Source: Blastomussa wellsi
Taxonomy: Eukaryota > Cnidaria > Anthozoa > Scleractinia > Plerogyridae
Reading direction: 5' to 3'
DNA length: 64,000 nucleotides
Assembly (NCBI GenBank): GCA_947652115.1
Contig: OX393564.1
Location: 20,558,333 to 20,622,332, forward strand
Under the pieces are notes generated by a model. It was not told the DNA's origin and ran no database searches. It saw only the letters and a list, made by a program, of their open reading frames with translations. How positions within the stretch are numbered: the stretch's first letter is position 1; the number at the start of each line of letters is the position of its first letter. A program made the translations under genes and the position numbers. Below are positions 10,410-24,163 of this stretch, in pieces.

Positions 10410-12522
10410 TTAAACGTTGCCAAAAGTTGCATCTTGCCTTGTCGATCAAACTTTAATAATACAAAATATGGGTTACCGAGCTCCGTTTTGAGTTATTAGC
10501 AGTTAAAGCTAAAATTATTATGGGGGTATTTACAAGGTTATAAAGTTGCTGAGGTAACTTGCAATGTCAAGAAAATTATCATAACTTGTACATTAGCATT
10601 GATCCGCAAAAAAAACGTAGCATTGATCCGTAAATTGAGGTGCTGATTTTAAGGAGTTGTTCAAGCGAAAAATTTGGAAAAGAGATACGGGATCCCTTCT
10701 GTCAGTACGACAAAAGGATACCCCGGGGATTTACTGGGTGTGTAGTGCCAAGAATGGTTTTATCTGGTGTCAATGATCAAAATATACGCCCCATGGTGAG
10801 GTTACTTGATGAAGTCTCACTTAAGAAAGAGAAAGAGAAACTACAAAACCCAATTGGAACTCCAAAACTTTTTTTTATTATGGAATGAAAGCCTGAAAAT
10901 GATCTGAAAATGGTTGCCGTACCAAATGGCTATACACTGTCCTTTGCATCAGTGATAGTGCAGTAAAGAAAAGCGATGAGACGCAACTAACGTTTTGGGG
11001 GAAACCTGATTGCACAGGCGTGAAACAGGTAGACAGATCTTCAAAGGAACCCCGTCACGAATGACACATCTTAAAAAGTTTAGCCTCAATGTTTCAAGTT
11101 TGTTCATTACAGTCCTTCCCAATCTTCCTCATTTGAAGCCATCCTTGTTTCTGCTTAGTGTATTGTTACCTTTTTGAGTTAAGCATTATACGTGGCATAT
11201 ACATCCTCCTAGTTAGTATAACTTGGTTTACCAATACTACTTTCATGGCGTTTTCCTTCAAAAGTGTCCTACATTTTTGCATCAAAGTCTTTCCAAGTTC
11301 GAGGCGGCGAAAACCGTTAATTGCGTTAGATTTATGCATGCACTGGGACACAATGAACCCGAACGTTGCTCCGCCGGCCGTGAAATCAGGTGATCGCATT
11401 CTCACACAGCCAGATTGCCCTTTTAAGAAGATCAGCTCTTTCCTTTTTGTTTAGTTTCACGCGGTGAAAAAACAGGCTAGAGGATTACATGATTATATTC
11501 ATTTGCCATAGACACTCGATGGAGCTTTATTCAAATTCACGTGTATTTGCCTCCACAATGTAATGTTTACATTACTAACTCTGACAGTTTAATGGCTTCT
11601 TTCAGATTTGGCGGATGCTTTTGGAGATATATCAGAACAGAGAGATACAAATCTGATCATAAAGTCACTGATAATCAAAGAAATTCGGCTATTTCGTTAT
11701 GCGAGATAAAAATTAGAATTAACTAGCGATGCGTTCTTCGCGGTATATGTCAATACGCATCTTTATTCCTTTAGCGGGCCGTATACTGAGTGACACCCTT
11801 CTAAAAAAAACTGTGAAAAGTTCGCACTCGACGGTTGAATGTTATTGAGTCCCTCAAGAGTGTCGGTAATTTTATGAGCTAACTACAGAAGAACCAAACC
11901 CGAAATAAAAATTCCTACGTATTCTCCTCGTTTTATACAATGAATAAATTTTATCTTTCATAAAGGGCTAGCATTGGAGCTGTCGACTAGATATTTTTAT
12001 TGTCTTTATTAACGGCAAGATTTCAGTATCCCCTACATATTTATAACCAGCAATTAGCCTTGAATTACAGTTCGGTATAGTTTGCTCCTGAATACATACA
12101 AAGATAAACACTGACTTACTTTCAAAAACAATTTTACAAGCCTAAGGAGTGTTCCCATCAACGGGCGACCTGTTTGGAGTTATTCATTTTAATGCTATTC
12201 TGGGTTCTATAAACAAGTTAAATGATAAAGTACTTTTTTATTGTCCACAAGAGACACCCCCTACCTTACATTATGCAAAGAAGAACCCCTGCTTTTCCTG
12301 AGTTTTCTTGACTATTTATTGAGAAGGAGAAATAAAATCAGAGGTTAGCTAATTAGTTAGAGTTTTGTACTCGTTGAAAAAGGTCGTTCACTGAATCATT
12401 TACGAAGCTTTTCAAATAAGAGAGTTAGTTAGTTAAAGTTAGTTGCGGAGGTTAAGTTATAACCTGTCTTTAAATAACGTTTTAATACTTCTGTACAAAT
12501 GAATGGTCACAAATCACATAAA

Positions 12523-13311
12523 TCAATCGTTTTTGCAACCAAGAAATCCATGAATACTCAACGAGGTCTTTACTCTTTTCTCGCGTTGCCTTCTATTACA
12601 GAACCACACTCGAACAACTTCTCTATCCAGGCGTAGCCCCTCGGCGATGCGGATGATTTCTTGGGAAGACGGCTTGGGTTGTTTAAGGAAATGATCTTCC
12701 AGGTGCTCTTTAGCAGTTAACCCAATGGTAGTGCGTCTTTTTCTGCGGCGTTCGGCGTTGAATTTATCCCCGCACGCCCCTCCAGAGCATTCAGCCTCCT
12801 CAAGCCAGCGCGCCAGAATCGGTTTCAGCTTGCACGCGTTCTTGAAGCTGAGTTGGAGATTCTCAAAGCGGCAGATAGTGGTTTGACTGAAATCCGTGCC
12901 ATGGACTGTGGCTAGCGCTGCTCCGACATTCGTCTGTGTGAAACCCAGCTTAATACGTCGGAGTTTGAACTGCGTTGCAAACTCCTCTAATTCGCGCAGT
13001 TTGGACGTGTCGATGGCAAAACCCAGTCCATGGACAGCTGCCATGCTGGGATCGCTGTCAAAACTCCCTATAGGGTTGAGGACAAATGGCGGCGCGACGT
13101 GAATATTACCTCGCGGGTCCATTTTACTGCAGTGTGTGACGGGTGGTAGAGATGTTGGGTGGGTAGGCATCATCGAAATCGGCGTCTCTCGAACCATCTG
13201 CTGAAATGGCGCGTATGAAACCTCTGTGGGATACGGTGGACAAGCCATGGCTGATTTCAACACCTCTTCGTCTTGTTGCCTGAATGAAGGTGCAAATCTC
13301 TGAGCCGTCAT
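12523..13311 (-). CDS. POU1F1: POU class 1 (Pit-1-like) homeodomain transcription factor, intronless
   Basis: This is a nuclear DNA-binding regulator of 262 residues. The POU-specific domain spans about residues 103-177 ([19 protein letters not shown] ... [19 protein letters not shown]). A basic linker (ERRRKRRTT) leads into a homeodomain at about 188-247 ending in [15 protein letters not shown], with the POU-type WFCNRR recognition helix. [20 protein letters not shown] and a C-terminus starting VKTSL match Pit-1 rather than POU2-6. An in-frame TAA lies directly before the ATG, which fixes the start unless an upstream exon is spliced in. Vertebrate Pit-1 has several introns and here there are none. 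Length is close to vertebrate Pit-1 (about 290). Work on jellyfish, recalled rather than checked, links cnidarian Pit-1 to sensory and neuronal cells; the role here is inference. Confidence 0.93.
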   Translation of the reverse strand: MTAQRFAPSFRQQDEEVLKSAMACPPYPTEVSYAPFQQMVRETPISMMPTHPTSLPPVTHCSKMDPRGNIHVAPPFVLNPIGSFDSDPSMAAVHGLGFAIDTSKLRELEEFATQFKLRRIKLGFTQTNVGAALATVHGTDFSQTTICRFENLQLSFKNACKLKPILARWLEEAECSGGACGDKFNAERRRKRRTTIGLTAKEHLEDHFLKQPKPSSQEIIRIAEGLRLDREVVRVWFCNRRQREKRVKTSLSIHGFLGCKND

Positions 13312-15299
13312 TTAAAGCGAACTTCACACGCTGCAGGCAATAATTGTAGATAACAAAACCGTCCACGCGAGCTCCTTACGAGCGGAAGAAATCAAGTCGG
13401 AAACATGGCAAAAGTGCCGATGTTTTAGGTTCAAAGTGCTCTGCTATCGCTACGCTCTATAGATGACAGATAAACACTGTATTTTGATACAGTGCGCGCT
13501 AAAAGCAAGTGTAATTTCCAGACCATAGATGAGCTGCGAAGCGAGATTGAAAAGATTTGGAGGGCGGAACGAAAATACGGTTGTTAACCTCACGCGAGTT
13601 TTCAACGAGTTTAAATTACCATGATGGCTTGATATGGTTTCGCAATATTTTGGGCGTAACGTTTAGGATCTTATTAAACTAAAAGTAGAACTGGACTGCA
13701 ATTTTCGTTCCGATTTATTCGTTGTTTTAGCGTGCCAGGATAGAAAATTCCAGGTTGGCTTATCCGGCATTACTTCGAAACACGAAACACAATAATCTCG
13801 CACTCGAGGAAAGTGCGATTATAGTTTACGTTATAAGTATAATATAGTTCTTATTTCTTTCAAGACTTAATTAAAACTCGCAATCGGAAGTTAAACACCA
13901 TTTAAATTGAGTTAGAGAAATCATAACTCGAGGCGACTTCGATTAGTTTGCTGTTAGTTAAGAAGTTAGATTCCGTGCATTTCATATCGGATTTACACAA
14001 GGCCGCTTTTTATCTCTTGCGTCAAATTTTTGTAAAATTAAAGAAAGAGGATGATTTATCATTATTTTGAGTTTGTGCCACCTACAAAATTGAGACTTTA
14101 TTCCCATTGACTAACAATAAAGAAAGGTTTGGTGTTTTTACTTTTTTACCGATCGAGAACGGATAATTTAAAGACAATGAAAATTCTTAGGTTGCGCGCA
14201 AGTGATAATGCGTAGTTAAAACCATAGACGCAAATGTTTCCATATTAATGATTCCCAGCGGAAGATGTTTAAAGATAAACGGCTGAAGTCGACGAGCAAA
14301 GGATAAATCATTAATGGACTGAACACATTAAGCCGAACTTACAAAGATATACCGAGCTGGCTTATGAATTATTACAATTATTATAAATGCCGTTTCCAAA
14401 TTCTTGTTAAGCCTACAGACTGTAATTAACCACCTTTATTAGCTGAAAACAAATTCAAATAGAAACTTTCATGGTTTTAACTAGGTTTTTCGAATAAATT
14501 AACAATTTCCCAATCTACAGTAAGTCATTGTTAATAGCACGGGGCAAATTTAATTGCTGTCAGACCATAATCACGATTGTCATGATACAGTTCTAGTTTT
14601 CAAAAAAAGAAACATCACAGATTGATAAGCGCTCAATTGATTGATCTAAAAGGTACGTTGATTCAATCGCTACACGCGAATGGTCAAATCTGATCCGTCT
14701 CTATTGCCGGAAATAACTTCTTTTTGAAAACGCGAAGTCTTCAGTGTCTGCCTGTTTTATACAAACAGTTTGTAGCAAAACGATCTTTTCTCTTTTTTCT
14801 TAATGGTCTTAATGCGAAAAGACGAAAACCTGATTGTGTCGACGGTAGAGAAGAACAGAAAATGACACTTTGATATCAAGTATCTTGTGAAAAAATCTGG
14901 TTCGAAACAGCCTTGTCTTCCTCGAGGGTAAACGTCAATAAAATGAATATTAAGTTAAAGTAACCTTGGCCGAGCTATGATGGCTGTTTAAGCTCTTTAA
15001 ATGTCCCGGCTGGGGGACTCCGGATGTATGGCGACGTTGTTCAGCCCCTGAATATAAGGCGCGCGGAAGGGAGAATTCAATGGCGACGGGAAGGTGCGAA
15101 CTATTTTTGGGGCTTATTTTGGTTCAGGGGATTATTTGGGGTTTAACTTATGACCTTATTCGCACCTCTCCTCTTCCATCATGTGTCCCATCTCTTGCCA
15201 TGCTGTTGCTGTAGCATTGCACCACATTCTGCGAAATGACATTTTGTGAGTGATTTTCATAAGAAGTTTTTCTACATAACGCAATGAATAGAGGGGATG

Positions 15300-15480
15300 G
15301 GGACAGCCGCGCGGGAGCCCGGGAGAATAGCCCGGGGTACGGGAGGCGGGAGAAGGAAACGCGGGAAGCGGGATTCACAAGCTGGCGGGAACCGGGAAAA
15401 AGTGCGAAAAAGTTCGCAACATTGCGTAACTAATGAAGGGGCGGGAGTCGGGAGTAAAAGGGAAGGGAAGCGGGAGGTTC
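15300..15480 (+). repeat. Degenerate GCGGGA-rich tract
   Basis: Many copies of GCGGGA, CCGGGA and GGGAAG occur on one strand. It is low-complexity purine-rich DNA with possible G-quadruplex potential. The frames through it are not credible genes. Confidence 0.6.
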
Positions 15481-18400
15481 AGAGTGCCCCCCCCCCTTAT
15501 GCCCCCACTAATCATGCTTCAAGCAAGATCTGGTGCTTCAAAATATCCAGACAAATTGTTTTCTCAACCAAAGTAAATCGCATATTTACAAGTAAGAAAA
15601 ACGAACAAAAGGTTTTGATGGCTTTACTAGCTCTTACTAGTCCCCTTGCATTTTTTCACTTGAAGAATACATACACTGATTCTACACAAAAATCAAGAGA
15701 ACGCATTGATGTGTTCAAGGTCGTCATTGTGACACAAATATCAGCAAAATAAAACCTTGAGAGGCGTGAAAGAATTGTGAAATTTTCTCAGAACTGACAA
15801 CTCGCATGTTTTTGTTTTCAAATGAACTTTTTTGCACGAAAAAGTTGGAAAAGCGATGAAGCAAGACGATGGAAAACTCGTGCTTTCGAAGTGCTTTCGT
15901 GCTTCGCGCAACGAAACCTACCAACCAATCAGCGAAGAGTTTTAGCGTAAAAACTTGGAGCAGCTCAGAGCATTTTCATTCTGAACGAAAATTCAAATGT
16001 TTTCAGTCAAGAACTGGCAATTTCTGTCCGTTGGCGGCGAAACCAACTTCAGTAACATTATTTGAATTACTAAAGCGAATTGACGGAAGCAGGTGGGTGC
16101 ATTTGTATTAACATTAAATGTTGTGTTCTAAGGTATGAGAAGGAATCGCAGAAAGAATCCAAACTGAAGACGTCGACACGTGTTCTGATCGTTTCATGTT
16201 TGAAGAAAATTCAATCTTCTCTTCACCATGCACAGGAAAGAAATTCATTTGCAAGCTTGAGCCTTTGACCCGTATGCAAAGGTTACTAGGTTGCTTTTGC
16301 TAATATTGGTTTTATTTATAGAGTTTGTTGGGGAAAATGAGAACATTTGCGGGTTCGAGAGGCTGACGGCAACGACGACACACTGACACCGCAGAGCACC
16401 GAAAAGAATACTGACAATTAAATATCTTACAGGTCAGCACTTTGTCATGGTCAGAAATAATTTAAACTACTTTATGAATACACTTTCTATTCTGTACAAC
16501 AAACTTTATTCCGAGAAATAATTCGGAAAACCTCTTGGTGACGTGCAAACACAAGTGCCACGTTTCCAAAATGTTTCTCTTGTCACCGGTCTTGCATTGC
16601 TAAGTTTGTGGCATATTTTTTTTTTTATTCTGTGCGACAACCCTTAGTCAAAAGCCGTCTCTGTGTTAATTTTCAACTTATACTTTCCATTGTTCACCTT
16701 TTTAAATTTCTTTTCAACCCACATCATGGGAGTTCCATTTTTTTATCACAATCCCCGGGATGACAGCTGGAATCCGAACCCTAAATTTTTTATTGGCGCC
16801 CTTTGAAAAATGAAATTCGAAGCGTTAATTTTGTCAATACTGTTGACAAAAATATCTGAAGGGTCCAAATTTTGTCGGCTTCTTGAAAGAAAAAATCAGA
16901 AACTCCTTTCCAAAAATCTGCCGTCCTTATAGGAGAGGGGGAAGGGGGTTGATAAAAAATTGAATGTCCTCATTCACCATAAGCGTACAGGGCAATTTTT
17001 GCCAGGGGTGGGGGGAGCGGTGAAACATTTGCCCCTTACCCAAATTTTCTCTTGCTGCCCAAACAATCTGAGTTACCCAAAATTTAGCTGGCTGTAACCC
17101 CCCCTCCCTGCCTGGCCTGTATACCTGTCATTCAAAGCATGCAGAGTTATTTAGTTCTTGCATTTGTTCAGTAATTTTGATTTGCTTGGACTTATTTTCT
17201 TTGATTTGTTGTTCATGATTCATTTAGCCTGTGTAGCGAGCATATTTGGGATGAGCTTCTGTCCTGTATGTACCCATCCCATGCAGACTGTTATCAATGT
17301 TCCAATATTTTTTACTTTTCTTCAGTTCCTGGCGAGCCAAGTCCAGTCCAGTCATTTCAGTGCTGTGCAGTGCACTCTTGCTTGGTCCAGCTGCCCCCCA
17401 GTACATCCCTATCAGTGATCCTCAGCTTCACCCACCCAAGACCTGACTTCTACCAGCTCGACTTAAATGGGGACATTGTAAGATGTGGGGTAATGGAAGG
17501 GTGGGGAAGAGGAGTAGAACTCGTCTCTTTTCTCCTTCCCATTATCGACCGCTACTTATGATTTACCCAGGTAAGAAGACTGGGAACGAGTCAGTAAGAA
17601 GATTCTGATGGAAGACTAAAATACTGCTGGTTGGTGAAATTGCTTGTGGGTTGGGTGGGGAGGGTTAAATAGAGCTCTGGATGAACCTTGAATCAAATTT
17701 CGGCCAGAAGTCAAAGTACTTCTCATTCGGCTTAACTTAGAGTAGTTAGGTTAGCTAATTCGGCCCTGGGTTTGGGATGGTTCCTTCCCTTAGGTTTTTC
17801 CATTGGGTTCCTTTTCAGGCTTTTTCGGACAATTTTCGGCTATGCATTTGACACAGCTTCAGATTTCCTTCGGCTTCACTACCGATTCAATTCAACTTCG
17901 GCTTCATCAATGCTTCGATTCTACTCCAGCATTCGTTCGGCTTATCTTTGTCTTCGGCGATACATCTGCAGTGTACCTACTTTGTTGTACATTTGAAACT
18001 AATTCCTCAAGATGTTTCACTCAATGATGGTGACCCTGAGCACTGTGATTGAGTGAAACTATGTCAAACTAAATATTTGGGTAATAAGGTTCAACCAGAT
18101 GTTAATTTAAAAAAGTAGTAAACTGGTGAATTTAGGCCATTCAGCTGTTAGGAGGAAGGCTATTTTTTGCTACTCCTGTCTAGTTTAGTGGCTTAAATCC
18201 AGTTTGTAGCTTTTAAGGAGTGCACACTTAGGAGGGAATAAGGCTCAATGCACACATGTCAGTTAAGAACATACACAGACACTAAGGCCAACTGTCTCAC
18301 GGGACATTTACCATCTACATCTATCAATGGGTTGGTCCAGAAAATATCCATACCACCCCCATGGAGGGTTTTTGGTTTCAACCCTACCTCCTGGAAACTT

Positions 18401-19049
18401 TACAACTCTCGGAATTTCCAGTGATCCTCATGGAAAGGGTATGGGTATTTTCTGAGACCACAATCTTCATCACCATAAATGGAGAGGAGCATGGAGAGGA
18501 GTTCAGATGTGTAACAGCAACCCATATAAAGGTAGGGCAAGTTCTACAACCTGGCACGAGGTACGTGGATTTCAAATGTAGTGATTATATAGTCTGTTGT
18601 ATTACACTGCAATGTGCCATCGCTTTCTAATCATTGCTTTCATCTGTTAAGCCGTAATTAATTTTGGCAATTATCGTACACCACTGATGAAATTGATCTT
18701 CAAAAATAATAGGGAAATGAGCATTTAGCCCAGATTAGAAGGCATGCCACATTCCAGTGTAAAACAACATTAGGTTTCGGCATTCGGGTTCGGCTTCGGC
18801 TTCAAATTAAATTGGCAGTTCGGCTTAAATTCAGAACAAAATCGGCTGCGATTTTGCTTTACAAAGGCTTGGTAGTGAGTAAGACTCATTAACAAGCCAC
18901 TGAAGATGCATATGTACCGTCCAGGACACCCAAGTGTTCCAGTCGGGGTGCCAACTTTTACAGGCACATGAACACTTGGAGTTTTTTGGGCACCAAAATT
19001 TTTCAAATAGGAATGTAGCCCATTTTCGGAGGCAGTATTGAAAAGTAAT

Positions 19050-19620
19050 TTTAACAGATCCCATGGATTAACATAGAAATGATGTAAAATAATGCTTTTG
19101 AAATAAAATCAGAAAAATGTATGTCTGTGTGTTATTCTCTTTAATTTTAAGGTATATTGTTTGTCTTATTGGGGGTACTCTATTTTATGCTTTTGCAAAC
19201 AGTGAATTTAGGTCTTGTGGATTAATGTAGGAATGATGTAAGATTGCTCTTAAAAATAAAATCAGAAAAAACAACTTTGTGTCTTTGTTATTTACTTAAA
19301 TTTTGAGGTAACATGTATAGCACTTACAGTAAATGCATTTTTGGGCACTCTTGCACACATTTAGTTTCTGTGAGATTAACTAGAAATAATGAAATGACTC
19401 AAAAAAGGAAAAAAGTATGTCTGCGCTCTCTTTAATTTAAAGGCAATATTTGCATATTATGCTAAACAGGCCCATTTTCAGGGTCAATTTAGGTATAGTG
19501 GATTGATGTAGAAACAATGTAAAGAGTGATAAAAAATAAAATAAAAAAAAAAACATGTCAGTGTTACTCTCTCTTTGATGTTAAGGTTGCATGTAAAATG
19601 CTTGCTTATGTTTTTTTTGG
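19050..19620. repeat. Degenerate ~145-bp tandem repeat
   Basis: Four diverged units each contain a GGATTAA/GATGTA motif, then AAAATAAAATCAGAAAA, then a T-rich TATGTCTGTG...CTCTTTAATTT block. All are non-coding. Confidence 0.55.
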
Positions 19621-20816
19621 AAATCCTTCTCCTTTTCAGATTCAAATGTGATTAAATTGCAATTAATGTTACTTGTCCATTTTCGGGGATCTGAGCTCAT
19701 TTGGGAGCATGCATTGTCAGCATTTTTCTTTGCAAATACCAGGTTGGGCAAATAATTGCATTGTGAAGTATTATACTAACTGCATCTTTTCATAGAGTTT
19801 TTGTAGGCTGGGTTCAAGCATACTGTCATTAAAGTTGAAAATACATCTGGTGGAAGAGAGATGACAAGGTGATCTATGAAAAACTTTGTCCAAAAGTATC
19901 TTGGGTCATGTGTTTACTTGGTAAGTTGTATATTTCAAACAATGTGGCAACACGGGTTAAGTTTGCAGACCAACTCCCCACCGTCGTGTGGTAACTGCCT
20001 CAAATAACCTGAACAGCACAGAAGACTGGTAAGTGATAATTTATTACAGTCTTGACAATGGGGCTTTGTTGTTTAGCTGCCGACAGAGGGTCAATTCTAA
20101 TATCTGTTTTGCACAATTATCTAAGTGTACATAAATTATGCAAAACATTTTGGGCTAATTGTCTGTTGTGAAAAAAGGAATTATACACCATTTTTCAGCA
20201 GTGTGAAAATAGGCAATACATGAAGGCTACATAGTCTGGCAAATTAAAGATGTGAACATGATAGTTTTACATACATAATAAAAAGTTAGAATGAAGAGGA
20301 TGCCAGTAGAGGATGCCAAATTATACATTTCTAGTTTTACAAACTAAGATGATTGTCAGTGTTGTCTAGAAGAAAATAATATAATGCAAACTTTAGGTCT
20401 AACAAGATGCTTAAGTGGATGCCTTTAGCTCAGATAGAGTTGTGTCTGATTTCAATTCTAATCCATCAAATGAAAGAAGAGACGACAAAGTATATTGAAT
20501 ATTATGTTGACTTCTTCAGAGGCATGGTAAGAGGCACATTTTAATCAATGCAACACATGCATCTTTTCAGTTAAGTTTGCAGACCACCTCCCCAATGCTA
20601 GACACTCTCAGTCATGAGATAACTGCCTGTAATGACCTGAACAGGATTAAAAAGGTAAATGGTATTTTATTTCAGTCTTGGCATTGTTTTGCTATTAATT
20701 TAGCTGCTGACAGCTCAATTACCAAATTTACAACTGTGCAAAAATTTTGGGCCAGTTGTCTGCTATGAAATGAAAACTAAAAACATCAGTTCATGCAGTG
20801 GTATGCAAAGTCAGAA

Positions 20817-21156
20817 ATTCAACCAGGAGGGCTGCATAGTCTCACTGGTGGTGATGTTGAAAATAATAACAGCTATATATGCAATTTCTAGCTTTCTACT
20901 TGTAAGGCGGCATAATTGTTGGTAGATGAGGCCAAATTCTCTATTGTAAACCACTATTCGTGCCATTGACATATTTAACCAGGAATAATTCAACCATGAA
21001 GGCTGCATAGTCTCACTGGTGGTGATCGATGTTGAAAATAATAACCGCTATATATGCAATTTCTAGCTTTCTACTTGTAAGGCGGCATAATTGTTGGTGG
21101 ATGGGGCCAAAATTTTTTGTACACCACTATTCATGACATATTTAACCAGGAATACT
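20817..21156. repeat. 171-bp tandem duplication
   Basis: Two adjacent units share GCTGCATAGTCTCACTGGTG, TATATATGCAATTTCTAGCT and CATATTTAACCAGGAATA. They are about 90% identical by eye and non-coding. Confidence 0.85.
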
Positions 21157-21929
21157 AACCTTGAATGACACATAACCAGTATAGTTAGTTTGCCATGCAG
21201 ATTTGCAGAATGTTGACCAACCATCCTGGCGTGTTATGGCCAGATTGACACTGAGAAGAGAGTCTTTCATTCAAACTGGTGTATATAGTGCAATGGGAGA
21301 GGCTTAGCATGACCACAACAGAGAAGTATTGAAACCAACATGGTGTGAGCTGATCAATAGGCCATTTCCATATTTGCCTTTCACCTGTTTCAAAATGTTA
21401 GTCCAGGTGTACAACCTCAGGGCTGTCAATAAGCGCAGGCGACCGGCGATATCGCCAGCTACTTAAACATTTTCGCCGGCTACAATTTGGCGGAGATAAG
21501 CAGGAAAAAAGCGGTCATTACAAAAACGCTTAACAAGAGGGCCCCCAGTACCATCTACTTTCAAAATATCTCTGCATACTTCAAATCTTATTGACAACCC
21601 TGCAACCTTTCCTTATAGAAATGAGACACTGACTGTGCAATTTAAACTCATCTTTTGGTACAGGACTTGTTGTGAAATAACTAGGTAAAAGGCAACTTGG
21701 AACTGCCCTATTTATGTGTAATTACCCATCAATTTCAGTGTTGTAAAATCCGCAAACCTGAGTTATGGTAGACCAAGAGCTTTTTATGCATGCAACTTTT
21801 GATTAAGTTGATTTTCATCTGCAATTGTGACATTGTAGGAGGATGGGCCTTATCAAATGAACATTGATTGGCAACCACTGCACTGACACTTGGCAAGTTC
21901 AATCCCTGCCCAGCCATAACCTCATTCAG

Positions 21930-22205
21930 GGGTTGTACAGGTCATGCAAAACCTGGAAAGTCATGGAATTTTAGATTATCATTTTCCAGGCCTGGAAAGT
22001 CATGAAATTTTAAGTGTGGGTCATATTAATCAATTTGATTTTTCGTGAACAAATTGTAAAAACACACCCAAAATGAAAGATTAGAAGTTGACGATTTCCA
22101 CGAAAATGCTGAAAATGCTTAGGCCATGGAAATCTTCGAAAAGACATGGAAAAGGTCATGGAAAGCCATGGAATTTCAAAAGCTCGAAAGAGTACGAACC
22201 CTGCC
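21930..22205. repeat. Dispersed-repeat-like element rich in GGAAAGTCATGGAATTTT
   Basis: The phrases AACCTGGAAAGTCATGGAAT and GGTCATGGAAAGCCATGGAA occur in direct and diverged form around an A/T-rich centre. It looks like a MITE. A B-box-like GTTCAATCCC precedes it. Confidence 0.45.
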
Positions 22206-23857
22206 TAAATGACCTGTGTTACTGCAGTGGAGGTAGTGGCTTCGAACCATACCCAATTAAATGCATTTTGTTGTTTTTATGTTTGTTTTTTACAGGTATG
22301 TTTTGATAATCCTTGAGGTGCCCGAGTGAATTGGTTGCAGCCACATGGTGTAATAAGTGGTCAGGTGGTGATCAGATTGGCACGGGATGCAGTACCATTC
22401 CAGACCTGTTTCCTCGACTGTGACAGATTATTGGGGATACAAGATGGTAGGGAGGCTCTGTTGCAAATGTCTCCTGCTTACAGAACTTGTTCAGCGGTGA
22501 TGGAACAAATGTGTGATGGGAAAGCTGTCATGTGATCAGCATTGCCATGGGACCACATCACATTCAATGACACCTGAAGAGCTTTGTTGCTGAGGAGGTC
22601 TTTGTAAACTTGCTTCTGCAACGTAGGGGTGCAGGAGCCAGAGTGTGACATACCTTTGGTGGGGCTGTTGGTTTGACATAATCTCAGGGTGAACATGGAG
22701 GAAACATATCTGTGGAGCAACCAAGCTTTCATCTGGCTGTTATTTGTTGTAATGCAGGGAAAAGGCAGTTCAGAAGGACATAGAGTATAGCTTCATGTTG
22801 AGAGCATGAGCTTTTTGCATCATATCGGTTATCGGGTGAATTGCAGCTGCTGTTGATGAGCCAGCTTTGGCATTGGGCTGTGGCTCACAGGGGGCATCAG
22901 GGAAGTCAGGGTCTCTGCTGTGGTGATTGCTAGTTGTTCTAGAGGACATACCAAGATTGAACAACTAATGTAGGCATTGAAGGGGCATGAAGTCACCTCG
23001 CTTTTACATTTACAGGGCTTTGCTGTGAGCCTGACAAAGAGTGCCCTTTGACTGAAATAGAAGGGTGGTTGGTAGCTGAAAAGCCAAGGCTGACAGGGAG
23101 TATGTTGCACATAAAACTTGCAGGCCAATAAGTCTGTCACTGACTGTTCATCGGCTGCGTGCTGGTGTCTGTGATGGTCGCACACCCACTGTGTGGTTGT
23201 TTGAGGCAGTGATGGGTCTGCTTTTGCTGGCGTGGGCTGAGGTGTCAACTAGGATGACTCCAGGATTGTCTTGTGGGTGTGCTTGTTTCCACAAATCGTG
23301 AAGACTCAGTTGGATATGCTAGCCAAAAGTGTGATGTGTAGGTGGGGCTGTGTCTATGGAAAAATTGTTGGCAGGTTTTCTCATGCCACTTCTCAACTTT
23401 TACATAATGCCTCCATGCAGGTGCTTAACATCCCAGTTGTAACTTTCTTGCTTCAAGGTTGGTTTCTAAAACATTTCTTCAGTGTTGTTGTTATTGCAAT
23501 TGAGCCTCGAACAATCATTAAATTTATGTAAATAATTTCCTAAAAGGTCATTGATAAAAATAAATGAATAAACAAATAAATATAAATAAATAAATAGGCC
23601 ATTAAACAGTTAGACATAAACAATTAAATTAGACAGAGATAAACAAACAATAAATGATTTTTATTAAAAGTGAATATTGTATAATAAAATAGAGTATCAT
23701 GTTGTGTGATATTGTCCTGTTGAGAGTAATTTGGGAAAGAGTTGTTGGTTACTGACTGTTAAGAGTCAAGTGAGATGTTGTCCGTCAATAATATTGGAAG
23801 ACTGGTGGTCAGCTAAACAAATTAGTCAGTTAGCTGTGATGAAAGGTGGTTGTGAAA

Positions 23858-24027
23858 ACTATTCAGACTGGCCAATGTTCCCAACGGGAGCTGATTAAGC
23901 GCTGGAATGTAACGGAAAGTATGTGACTCGCTCTGGTTAATATATTCAAGAGTATAAATATGCGTTGTTCCACCTCGTGTCCTCCTGTTTTCCCGTAAAC
24001 TCACGGCCGCCAGTTCGAAGCTTGTTC
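23858..24027 (+). repeat. Split direct repeat A1 (170 bp)
   Basis: It runs from ACTATTCAGACTGGCC to CGAAGCTTGTTC and matches 26953-27122 throughout by eye. It contains TATAAATA at 23953 upstream of the gag-like gene, so it probably supplies the promoter. Confidence 0.9.
23953..23960 (+). promoter_or_regulatory. TATA box in A1 (candidate promoter of the element)
   Basis: TATAAATA lies about 210 bp before the first ATG that opens the gag-like frame (24164). The same box recurs in A2 at 27048. Confidence 0.55.
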
Positions 24028-24163
24028 GTTTACTGTTCTCTCGTTTGTGGCTCAAGTTCCACGTCCGCCGGCCCCACCAGCTCCACCGGCTCCACTGGCT
24101 CCGGCTCCGGCACAACCTCAACGGCCACCACAACCAGCTCAGCAAGCGCAACCGCAGCAAGCT

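Larger units (their letters stand above)
6942..12522. other. Intergenic region between UST-like and POU1 genes
   Basis: I see no supportable coding exon here. It holds the divergent UST-like upstream region, the hairpins listed separately (7837-7920, 10337-10409), a poly-C run near 8190 and a degenerate copy of the UST exon-1 flanks near 8862-8990. Open frames of 60-143 codons lack family signatures. Confidence 0.5.
13312..23857. other. 10.5 kb with no supportable host gene
   Basis: Contents seen: a GCGGGA-rich purine tract (about 15300-15480), a degenerate ~145-bp repeat block (19050-19620), a 171-bp tandem duplication (20817-21156), paired segments near 19960-20160 and 20571-20767, and a dispersed-repeat-like stretch (21930-22205). 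A splice-bordered 60-codon stretch (17330-17487) and the open frames at 18361 and 22829 could not be assigned to any family. Non-coding transcripts cannot be excluded. Confidence 0.5.

Noticed and set aside
18361..18630. 89-codon frame MEGFWFQPYLLE...
   Set aside because: The surroundings resemble a dispersed repeat (CCAGAAAATATCCATACCAC); no domain is recognised.
22829..23248. 139-codon minus-strand frame
   Set aside because: Pro/Gln/His/Cys-rich with no family signature and no supporting signals.
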